A DNA stretch of 64,000 bases from Mesorhabditis belari (taxonomy: Eukaryota; Nematoda; Chromadorea; Rhabditida; Rhabditidae): positions 278,640 through 342,639 of the forward strand of contig CAUEEP010000758.1 in the NCBI GenBank assembly GCA_958450365.1. The letters are read 5' to 3'. Within the stretch, counting starts at the first letter, position 1. Each line of letters begins with the position of its first letter. Shown piece by piece: positions 1 to 9,000 of the stretch. The notes beneath the pieces are model-generated. The model made no database searches and was not told the origin of the DNA. It saw only the letters and a program-made list of their open reading frames with translations. The position numbers and the translations under genes were made by a program.

Positions 1-4
1 CCTA

Positions 5-126
5 TCAAAATATCGGATGCGAAACCTGTGTGAGAATCTCTTTCCACATCGTGTCCACATTCATCGCCATTAGCGCCGACAATTCCACAAAAGCGCACTT
101 GTAGATCTTGGCAAGCATTCGACCTT
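5..126 (-). CDS. Gene A exon 8 (G5 region, last exon seen)
   Basis: Acceptor atttttcag; phase 1 in. Reads GRMLAKIYKCAFVELSALMA and NVDTMWKEILTQ, the G5 region and last helix of a Ras-like fold (normal ETSA is ELSA here). It runs to TGA at 5-7. An alternative donor CAG|gtttcg at about 24 would continue the gene past the window edge. Confidence 0.75.
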
Positions 127-3100
127 CTGAAAAATTGATTTGAGAAATAAGCTTTTAGATTTTAAGCTTTCAAGCTTTCTGCTTTTAGCTTTTAAGCTTT
201 TAAGCTTTTAAGCTTTTAGCTTTTTAGCTTTCAAGCTTTTAAGCTTTTAGCTTTTTAGCTTTTAAGCTTTTAAGCTTTTAGCTTTTAAGCTTTCAAGCTT
301 TTAGCTTTTAAGCCTGAAGCTTTTAAGCTTTCAAGCTTTTAAGCTTTTAGATTTTAAGCCTGAAGCTTTCAAGCTTTCAAGCTTTTAAGCTTTTTAAACA
401 CAAGTAAATACTAGATATTTTCTAAAAATTTTACCAATCGTTCCAACGAGTTTCTTTCGTTTCAAATCCATTTTATTCCCAACTAAAATCACAGGAACGG
501 GCGTATTTTTTCGATGCTAAACTTGGATTTTAAAAGAAAATCTTATCTATTTAGATAACCTGAAATATTCGATATAATAAATTAGCGGCTGTTGTGAAAC
601 TTTCACGAGAAGTTACCGAGTAAACAACCATGAACATCGTGATATGAGGAGAGAAGGGGGAAGTCTGGAAAAGGAAACAGATATGGTAATGTTTAAACTA
701 TTACCGTAAATACTGTAATAGTACCGCACCCCCCTCGTACAGTCGCGTAGTCGCAAAAGTTTTTCGTACAGTCGCAAAGTTAGTAATTCATTTTTTTCAA
801 AGCGCCCGTACTTTCAAAAAATGCGTCTTTGGTATCAAAAAATAGCCCTGAATTTCAGCTATTTTTTGATACCTAAACGAACATTGTAGCATAAACCAGT
901 GTCGAGAAAAACTCGTTCAAAGCTAGACTACGCAACACTCCGCACCGTCATTATGGGCGGTGGAGTACTATTAAAGTATTACGGTAGGTACACTCCTGGA
1001 CAATGAAATATCATATATAAAAAACGATCGCACTTTCGCGCGTCTGTAACTCCCTTATCTTTACCGTATTTCTAAATATTAATATTACCATTGTGTAGCC
1101 CTTGAAAAGAGTTTTCAGAAAATGTATAACACTAATAGTTTAAACGCAAAGACAAGGGAGTTACAGATGTGCGAAAGTGACGATCTTTTTTCAAATATCA
1201 TATTTCATTGTCCAGTACTGTTTTTCGCAAAAGTTTTTTAGTATTTCATTTTTTTCAAAGCACCCGTACTTTCAAAAAATGCGTCTTTGGTATCAAAAAA
1301 TAGCCCTGAATTTCAGCTATTTTTTGATACCTAAACGAACATTGTAGCATAAACCAGTGTCGAGAAAAACTCGTTCAAAGCTAGACTACGCAACACTCCG
1401 CACCGTCATCATGGGGGCTGGGGTACTATTACAGTATTTACGGTATATCGAAACTATTAGTATAAAATATTCTTCTTTTAGAGAAGGGTTTAAGCTTTAA
1501 GAAACAGAGATGATTGTAGGTTTTTCGAGGTTTTAAATCCAAGTTTTCAAACCGATTTTCAACCAGTTTCCCCTCCAGATGGCCGGCGATTGACCAGCAC
1601 TTCAGAGGGCCTAATTCAGCCAAAATTTCATCAATCCTTCTGATTTTTTGACGGATAAATCTTAAGTATATCTCCTAAAAAATTGCCAATTATCTAATCG
1701 ATTAAACTTTTTGTTCTTTTTCTATAACTTTCAAAAGTTGAGAGCTGAGTTTTTCTCGATTTTAGAGATTTTTATGGGGATTTTCAAGAGAAATCTTGTC
1801 AAAAACTCGTTAAAAATTGATTTCACTAAAAAAAAAACGAAATTTCACATGCTTTGCGTAGTTGGATTTGCAAAAATTCTTAAGAAATGTCACTAAAACT
1901 CATCTGTTTTCACTTGAGCATTCGGGAAAGCCGCTAAAGAAAAAGAGAATCTTTTTTTAAAGGTTTATCACTTTTAAATCTCATAAGTAATGTAATTATT
2001 GATAAGTAATTTATAAATATTTGAAAATCATTTAAATATTTAAAAAGTTGAACGCTTGAATCGATTAGATAATTGATACTAGAGCTGTTTTACGGGTTCG
2101 GGCGAAATTTTAGGGGCGACAATAGGGAATTTGTGGGAAAAATAGATCCAAATTCATTTAAGGCAGAATTTCGGCAAAGTTTTTCGCAGAATTTCCGCTA
2201 TATTACCCAAAATTGAGTGAATGATCGTTCTAATTTTTCTGGAGGGAAATTTTGCAGACAGTCCGTCTCGCTCTTGCTTTGTCTTCGATTTTTTGACTAC
2301 TCAAAGCTTTTTCGAGCATGAAAACTAGTTCCTCCGCAAGCCCTGATTTTCGGCTTCATTTTTATACTAAACATGGCTAGATTCTTTTTTATCATTCTTT
2401 AGATTTCGACTTCATTTTAAATCAAAAATTTTTCCTGGACCCGAACGAATCCGGCGAAAGATTGATCGAAATCTAAAGAATGATAAAAAAGAATCTAGCC
2501 ATGTTTAGTATCAAAATAAAGCCTAAAATCAGGGCTTGCGGAGGAACTAGTTTTCATGCTCGAAAAAGCTTTGAGTAGTCAAAAAATCGAAGACAAAGCA
2601 AGAGCGAGACGGACTGTCTGCAAAATTTCCCTCCAGAAAAATTAGAACGATCATTCACTCAATTTTGGGTAATATAGCGGAAATTCTGCGAAAAACTTTG
2701 CCGAAATTCTGCCTTAAATGAATTTGGATCTATTTTTCCCACAAATTCCCTACATTGAATCAAAATTTGATTTCCAAACGCACCTCTAACGCTGATTCCA
2801 AGAGAATCTCTAGCTGAACTTCCTCTCCATTCAGCAGAAAATTTATACTTCTTGATTGCCCGCTTTCTTCGCATTCAGTGGCTAAAAGAAAGCTTTTAAA
2901 GGTTTTGAAATCATTAAACAAATCGTTTATAGTAGTTACTATTTAGTTACTTTATAGTTCCTATTTAATCCCCATTTGGTTGCCCTATAGTTCTTATTTA
3001 GTTCCTATTTGGATCCTATATCGAATGATCTCTTGTTCCTATATAGTTCCTTTAAAGTTCCTTTTTGGTTACTGTACAGGGTGCGTCATAATTATTGCAA

Positions 3101-5366
3101 CAAGATACTCAAGGCATTGCACACCAAGAAGTTTCACTGGAAGAAGATTTTTAAACAGAAATAGCTTTATTTAACAGTAACGAATAAGGAAACAAGAGAT
3201 CATTCGATATGACCGCCTTTTGCCTTGATAACAGCCCTTAATCGGTTCGGATATGCCTCCACTCCGGTCCGAATGTCATCTTGAGGAGTCGCCTTCCATC
3301 CTTTGGTCAAAGACTTCTTCAAGGTCAAAGACTTCTTCAAGGTCAAAGACTTCTTCAAGGTCAAAGACTTCTTCAAGGTCAAAGAGCAGACATTAGCCTC
3401 TAAGATTGCCCAAATGGAAAAGTCCATCACATTGAGATCCGGTGAGTTTGGAGGCCATTCATCCTTGGTGATCACTGAGGGAAAGTTGTCCACACACCAG
3501 TCCTCAACCGTCTTCTTCGTGTGAGCGGGAGGCAATTAGGCAAGAATAAAGAAGATAGAATGCAACACAACAAAAAAGGAGGCAAAAAAAATAAGAAAGC
3601 TGTTTGGAAAACGGTCTTTGAACCCTTGTTGCAATAATTATGACGCACCCTGTATAGTTCCTATTTAGTTCCTCTTTGGATCCTACATAGTTCCTTTAAA
3701 GTTCCTTTAAAGTTCCTTTTTGGAACTTTATAATAGTTCCTATTTAGTTCCTATTTGGTTCCTATATAGTTCCTTTATATTGTAGAAAACTGACACAAAA
3801 TATTGACCGACTCCGGCGTGGCATTCGCCGCATGATGATGAATTTGTGAGCACAGAGTCTTTTTCCCCACACAAACACTTCCATAAACTCTGTAATAGAT
3901 TTTTGGTGTACTTTGTGATCACCAGTGAACGCACACCACCTAGTGCATTCAATTGATTTATAAGAAATTAGAAAAATTCTTACCTCAAAACCACTCTCTT
4001 CAAAGGTTTCGACGTTTCAGGGAAAAGCCAAATTTCGGGGCAAGTGGCGCGTCGAGATTCCGCTGAAAGAAACAAATTTTTTGCTAATTTTATAAAAAAT
4101 AAATTATTCAGCTGTTTTTTTGATTTCAAACCTCGTCTTGCCAACAAATTTGGCACAATTGGTTGCGGGGGACGCGTTTGAAAACCGCGATCAATGAGGC
4201 CACCTAAAAAATTGGCTTGAAATTTGGCTATGAGAAAAAGTTCAACAATTTAATAAAGAAGGTCAATACGACATTCGAAAAGATAAACGATAATCGTGAA
4301 GTGTAAAATGGCCTAGTTGTATTGCGCTTTGCCTAAACTCCTCGAAATCTCGAAAAGCGCTTATCAGAACCTATCGATGTGGGGTCGGAAAATGTAGCTG
4401 ACGATGAGATCTAGTGGTGGATTAGAGTGTAGAGCTTCTGTGAAAACTTTGGAAGCCATAAAATAGTCACCAACTCGCCTCGCCTGGGTGCACTACTATT
4501 AGAGCAAATACGGTATATTACGGTAATGAGCATAAGATTCTGCGTCGAATAGTATAGGTTGCCTAACATTTGACCGGCTCAACCTTCCCTTGTCCATTAA
4601 ATCAGGATATCAGAACCTTTCCGTGTCCATTAAATATCTTCGTCATCTACCGTATTTTCTCTAATAGTAGTGCACATTAGAGAGAATACGGTATATGAAG
4701 TGAACGTTATATTTGACCAAATCGCCGTATGAGAATAATATAGTGCATCTTAAGCTCTGCCTAAACTCCTCGAAATCTCGAAAAGCGCTTATCAGAACCT
4801 ATCGATGTGGGGTCGGAAAATGTAGCTGACGATGAGATCTTGTGGGGGATTTGAGGGTTGAGCTTCTGCAAAAACTTAGAAACCGTAAAATAGTCATCAA
4901 GTTGGCTCGGCTGGTTGCACTACTATTAGAGAGAATACGGTATTAGATCTCGTTTTTGGACCCAAATCGAATCTTTTCAACTCGATTCTATTCAAAAAAT
5001 GCATCTATTTAAGAAAAGTACCGTAGTCAAACCGTTATTTTTTTATCAGATTAGTCTAATTTTTACGTAAAACTACTAGTTTTCTCAAAATTTTCAAAGC
5101 GCTTTACTAGAGGAACACACTTTAGCCTTGAATCGGGACAAGGCCTAGTATTGTAAACAATCCTCGTCACTAGTGCTAACTATAGGCCTTAGCATCACAA
5201 TATCTTCTAACGACTCACCTTTAGTCATATCAAAACTCCTCAATTGTCCCATTGTATCCTCTTCTTCGGCGTCCTGAGTTGACGACGATTCGACGAAACC
5301 GCTATCGCGCATCGCCACCGGAGCTCTTCGACTAAATTCTATCATTAGTTGCATTTTTAAAAACAT
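5..5366 (-). CDS. Gene A: RGK-type Ras-superfamily GTPase, 8 exons
   Basis: Exons (5' to 3'): 5366-5219, 4203-4132, 4062-3984, 3939-3797, 2881-2784, 664-560, 516-435, 126-5. All joins keep phase, giving about 282 residues if the TGA at 5-7 is used. Features visible in order: an acidic N-terminal extension with the motif LRSFDMTKGGLIDRGF; a segment FLLNGEEVQLEILLESALE where G3 should be, without DxxG; the core FMVVYSVTSRESF; the G4 box VPVILVGNKMDL; and a G5-like region CAFVELSALMAMNV. From family knowledge, RGK proteins (Rad, Gem, Rem, fly Rgk) have long N-terminal extensions, non-canonical G3 and a NKxD box, and inhibit voltage-gated calcium channels. No clear GxxxxGK[ST] is seen: the exon in that place reads FTGDHKVHQKSI, so nucleotide binding is uncertain. 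The 3' exon may instead splice at CAG|gtttcg and continue outside the window, since RGK proteins usually have a C-terminal tail. Confidence 0.72.
156..398. repeat. agctttta(agctttc) minisatellite
   Basis: Irregular 8-15-bp units of agcttttaagcttt in the intron between gene A exons 7 and 8. Confidence 0.85.
435..516 (-). CDS. Gene A exon 7 (NKxD box)
   Basis: Acceptor agtttag, donor ATTG|gtaaaa; phase 0 in, 1 out. Contains VPVILVGNKMDLKRKK, a textbook G4 motif (NKMD) preceded by the hydrophobic beta-5 strand. Confidence 0.85.
560..664 (-). CDS. Gene A exon 6
   Basis: Acceptor ccttttccag, donor CAG|gttatcta; phase 0 at both ends, 35 codons. Contains MFMVVYSVTSRESFTTA, matching the beta-4 strand and following helix of Ras-like proteins (pattern YxxVYSVTDRxSF). 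Confidence 0.82.
702..986. mobile_element. Fold-back MITE, family 1, copy 1
   Basis: Ends taccgtaaatactgtaatag and its complement. Inside are a hairpin gtatcaaaaaatag/ctattttttgatac and the motif cgtagtctagctttgaacg. Other copies: 1218-1445, 33139-33384, 60437-60707. Confidence 0.8.
995..1217. mobile_element. Fold-back element between family 1 copies
   Basis: Inverted arms ctggacaatgaaatatcata and gtctgtaactccctt pair with their complements near 1150-1215. It sits between two family 1 copies. Confidence 0.65.
1218..1445. mobile_element. Fold-back MITE, family 1, copy 2
   Basis: Same inner sequence as 702-986 but lacking the left terminal repeat; it ends ggggtactattacagtattt. Confidence 0.75.
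2120..2755. repeat. Large palindrome in gene A intron
   Basis: Arms of about 290 bp (2127-2420 and 2465-2752) are inverted complements, e.g. tagggaatttgtgggaaaaa at 2124 and its complement at 2730-2752, meeting near 2440. No TA-bounded terminal repeat was identified. It lies in the intron between exons 5 and 6. Confidence 0.8.
2784..2881 (-). CDS. Gene A exon 5 (G3 region)
   Basis: Acceptor tcttttag, donor GAG|gtgcgttt; phase 1 in, 0 out. Reads ECEESGQSRSINFLL followed by NGEEVQLEILLESALE. RGK proteins have a similar 'DGEE' strand followed by a non-canonical G3. The Asp-x-x-Gly of normal Ras proteins is absent. Confidence 0.72.
2930..3076. repeat. tagttcctattt minisatellite, left part
   Basis: 12-bp units (ttcctatttagt) interrupted by the transposon at 3077-3652 and resumed at 3655-3782. 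Confidence 0.8.
3077..3652 (-). mobile_element. Deleted Tc1/mariner-type transposon
   Basis: 28-bp terminal inverted repeats (cagggtgcgtcataattatt...) with TA on both sides. The minus-strand frame inside keeps the transposase C-terminus: DEWPPNSPDLNVMDFSIWAI (the third catalytic-motif region) and RLRAVIKAKGGHIE. The N-terminal two thirds are absent, and a 19-bp unit (ggtcaaagacttcttcaag) has expanded four times in the frame. It is inserted in the tagttcctattt minisatellite within gene A's intron. Confidence 0.85.
3655..3782. repeat. tagttcctattt minisatellite, right part
   Basis: Continuation of the array left of the transposon. Confidence 0.8.
3797..3939 (-). CDS. Gene A exon 4 (tentative, P-loop position)
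   Basis: Acceptor gcactag, weak donor TTTT|gtgtcag; phase 2 in, 1 out, which fits both neighbours. In this frame it reads FTGDHKVHQKSITEFME where GxxxxGK[ST] would be expected. A different frame contains HAGVGQYF, also P-loop-like, but does not fit the phase. The exon is therefore uncertain, and the P-loop may be degenerate or lost through the repeat and transposon expansion immediately downstream. Confidence 0.4.
3984..4062 (-). CDS. Gene A exon 3
   Basis: Acceptor ctttcag, donor GAG|gtaagaat; phase 1 in, 2 out. Contains RRATCPEIWLFPETSKP and ends in KRVVL, a plausible start of the first beta strand of the GTPase fold. Confidence 0.65.
4132..4203 (-). CDS. Gene A exon 2
   Basis: Acceptor aatttttag, donor GAG|gtttgaa; phase 1 in and 1 out. 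Reads GLIDRGFQTRPPQPIVPN, completing the LRSF-M-KG--RG block typical of the region before the GTPase fold in RGK proteins (recollection, not a search). Confidence 0.7.
4318..4514. mobile_element. MITE, family 2, copy 1 (left end eroded)
   Basis: Shares ctcctcgaaatctcgaaaag, aacctatcgatgtggggtcg and a right end gggtgcactactattagag with the copies at 4736, 15989, 16384 and 16634. Confidence 0.72.
4648..4693. mobile_element. MITE family 2, bare terminal repeats
   Basis: 46 bp consisting only of the two inverted ends (taccgtattttctctaatag and complement), as if the interior had been deleted. Confidence 0.65.
4736..4942. mobile_element. MITE, family 2, copy 2
   Basis: Full interior and right end; a 23-bp flank (gtgaacgttatatttgacca) is shared with the 16.6-kb copy. 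Confidence 0.75.
5044..5172. repeat. Direct repeat flanking gene A exon 1, 3' copy
   Basis: attagtctaatttttacgta ... caatcctcgtcactagt matches 5450-5586 over about 130 bp. Confidence 0.8.
5219..5366 (-). CDS. Gene A exon 1 (start codon, acidic N-terminus)
   Basis: The ATG at 5366 lies 2 nt after the acceptor-like sequence gacttag, which could be a spliced-leader trans-splice site. A second in-frame ATG is at 5354. The donor is AAAG|gtgagtcg. The exon gives 49 codons plus 1 base and includes RRAPVAMRDSGFVESSSTQ and LRSFDMTK. Directly repeated 130-bp copies flank it at 5044-5172 and 5450-5586. Confidence 0.7.
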
Positions 5367-5449
5367 TTCTAAGTCCTAATTTCTTATGTAAAAGTCAATT
5401 TTAAGCTTGAATAATTCAAGAAAGCCACGGAAAATTTATCACTTTTTTT

Positions 5450-5586
5450 ATCAGATTAGTCTAATTTTTACGTAAAACTACTAGTTTTCTCAAAACTTTG
5501 AAAGCGCTTTACTAGAGGAACACACTCTAGGCCTTGAATCGGGACAAGGCCTAGGATTGTAAACAATCCTCGTCACTAGTACTAAC
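5450..5586. repeat. Direct repeat flanking gene A exon 1, 5' copy
   Basis: Partner of 5044-5172, upstream of the start codon. Confidence 0.8.
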
Positions 5587-5950
5587 TAGTGACGGAGAAC
5601 TAGCACTCAGAGAAAGCCACGGAAAATTAATCACTGCATACTTCATTTTTAAAGTTTTTAAAAAAATGATTTTCAGACGAAATTTCAGAGAAAATATTCA
5701 GAATGCTGATTGATTTCGTTTTTTTGAAATTTTACCTAAAATTGCGTTCGGAAATCGAATAATGTTCTTATCCAATTTCGGGAAGAATTGGAAAGCAAAA
5801 AGAAGAGAATTTTCGGGGCTTTGAATCGATTTTTTTCGATTTTTCAATGTCAATAAAGGAAAATTTAGCTTTCTGCGAAATAATATTGTTCTAAACACTT
5901 GCACCACAATGGGAAATTAAAGCTAAAATCTAATGTAACTGTCCAAAAAC

Positions 5951-6005
5951 TCACGAGGCTAACTGTCGTCGCCTTGGGGAACGCTGACGGGGTGAGGCCT
6001 CACAG
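5951..6005 (-). CDS. Gene B exon 5 (terminal)
   Basis: Acceptor aattttcag; phase 2 in. Reads CEASPRQRSPRRRQLAS then TGA. The alternative donor CTC|gtgagttt at the same place leaves open an extension. Confidence 0.52.
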
Positions 6006-9000
6006 CTGAAAATTTCAGAAGTGCAAAACGAACGTGATAATGTGAATTGCTAATAGAAAATGTTCACTTTTGAAATGTTCATTTAGCTTACAAGCTTTAT
6101 TTAGCTTTTTTCAGCTTCTATTAGCTTTATTAGAGCTTCATTTGGCGTCTATTCGCTTTTATTAGCTTTATTTATCTTCTATTCGCTTTTATTTGCTTTT
6201 ATTAGCTTTATTTAGCTTCTATTCGCTTCTATTAGCTTCATTGAGCTTCATCTAACTTCTATTCGCTTCTACTAGCTTCTATTAGGTTTCTTATAGCTTC
6301 ATTTAGCTTCATTTAGCTTCATTTAGCATCATCTAACTTCTATTTGCTTCTACTAGCTTCTATTAGCTTCATTTAGCTTCATTTAGCTTTATTAGAGCTT
6401 CATTTGGCGTCTATTCGCTTTTATTAGCTTTATTTAGCTTCTATTCGCTTTTATTTGCTTTTATTAGCTTTATTTAGCTTCTATTCGCTTCTATTAGCTT
6501 CATTGAGCTTCATCTAACTTCTATTCGCTTCTACTAGCTTCATTTAGCTTTTATTAGCTTCTATTAGCTTCATCTAACTTCTATTCGCTTCTACTAGCTT
6601 CTATTAGGTTTATTATAGCTTCATTTAGCTTCTTTAGCTTCTATTCGCTTCTACTAGCTTCTATTAGCTTTCTTATAGCTTCATTTAGCTTCATTTAGCT
6701 TCATTTAGCATCATCTAACTTCTATTTGCTTCTACTAGCTTCTATTAGCTTCATTTAGCTTCTTTAGCTTCTATTCGCTTCTACTAGCTTCTATTAGCTT
6801 TATTATAGCTTCATTTAGCTTCATTTAACTCCTATTCGCTTCTATTAACTTCATTTAGCATCATCTAACTTCTATTTGCTTCTACTAGCTTCTATTAGCT
6901 TCATTTAGCTTCTATTCGCTTCATTTAGCTTTATTTAGCTTTTATTAGCTTCTATTAGCTTATTTAACTTCTTAATTTAGTCCTGCATACCGTTTTCAAG
7001 AAAATTCTTTGAATTAGAAGAACCACAGTACTTTAGCTCGATTGTAGAATAAGAAAAAAAAGATCAAATTTTAAGTACAAGAATATGTTTTCGATAGAAT
7101 CTAGCAAAGTTCGTTAAACAAAAGCGAAAGAATCGGGGTGGGTGTGAGAGAAAAAGGAGAACTAACAAAGAGAACAGGGTAATTTGAAAGAGAAAGTTAT
7201 CGGATATCCATGTGAAATCGATGACGATTTAGAAGAAAAAGAAATGATTTTGTTGATAGGATGAAGAAAAGTATTGAATTTCTGGGAAAACAAGTTTATT
7301 TGGCTTATCACTTCATGTAGATTTTTTTACATACACTGGCTTAGGCTTACGATTAAATTACAAGCTTTACAAGGCTTACGATTAAATTACAAGCCTTGCA
7401 AGGCTTACGATTAAATTACAAGCTTTGCAAGGTTTACGATTAAATTACAAGCCTTACAAGGCTTACGATTAAATTACAAGCCTTGCAAATGCATGAAATC
7501 AGCTAAATTTTTGGTTTAAATGTTTAAATTTTATAAGAATTCAAGTGATTGGATTTAAAAAAGATAGTTTATATGCGAAAAGAAGCAGGTTAAAGTCGTT
7601 TAAAGCCGTTTAAAGCCAAGTTTTTCCAAGTTTTTCTGTCCCAAATCATTTTCACAGCATTATTATGAGTTTTTGAAGAGTGAAAGTTCAACTCAAGTAC
7701 TTACTTTCTTTCTCTTCCCTTTTGTATTTTGTTTTTCTTCTTTAGCAAGTACTGGAAGGCTTAGTGGTTAGAGGATCTGGCCGGAACGAGAAAAAAAAGG
7801 ACGAGGGTTCAATCCCGTCTCTGGAAATCTTTTCCATTTCTTACTTTACTTTACTTTACTTTACTTTACTTTACTTTACTTTACTGTACTTTACTTTACT
7901 TTACTTTACTGTACTTTACTTTACTGTACTTTACTTTACTTTACTTTACTTTACTTTACTTTACTTTACTTTACTTTACTTTACTTTACTTTACTTTACT
8001 TTACTTTACTTTACTTTACTTTACTTTACTTTACTTACTTACTACTTATTACTTACTTATTACTTACTACTACTTACTTACTTTACTTACTTTACTACTA
8101 CTTACTTACTTTACTTACTACTTACTTTACTTACTTTACTTTACTACTACTTACTTACTTTACTTACTTTACTTTACTTACTTTACTTTACTTTACTTTA
8201 CTTACTTTACTTTACTTTACTTACTTTACTTTACTTTACTGTACTTTACTTTACTTTACTTTACTTTACTTTACTTACTTTACTTACTTTACTTACTTCT
8301 TTACTTTACTTTACTTTACTTACTACTTACTTTACTTTACTTTACTTTACTTACTACTTACTTTACTTACTACTACTTACTTACTTACTACTTTACTTTA
8401 CTACTTACTTTACTTACTACTACTTTACTTTACTTACTTTACTTTACTTTACTTTACTTACTTACTTTACTTTACACTACTTACTTTACTTACTTACTTT
8501 ACTTTACTTTACTTTACTTTACTTTACTTTACTTACTTACTTTACTTACTTTACTTTACTTACTTTACTTTACTTTACTTACTTTACTTTACTTACTTTA
8601 CTTACTTTACTTTACTTTACTCTTTACTTTACTTTACTTTACTTTACTTTACTTTACTACTTTACTACTTTACTTACTTTACTTTACTTTACTTACTTTA
8701 CTTTACTTTACTTTACTTTACTTTACTTTACTTTACTTTACTTTACTTTACTTTACTTTACTTTATTTTCTTTACTTTACTTCTTTACTTTACTTTACTT
8801 TACTTTACTTTACTTTACTTTACTTTACTTTACTTTACTTTACTTTACTTTACTTTACTTTACTTTACTTTACTTTACTTTACTTTACTTTACTTTACTT
8901 TACTTTACTTTACTTTACTTTACTTTACTTTACTTTACTTTACTTTACTTTACTTTACTTTACTTTACTTCAGATCAATTTTCACTTGCACTTTCCTTTC

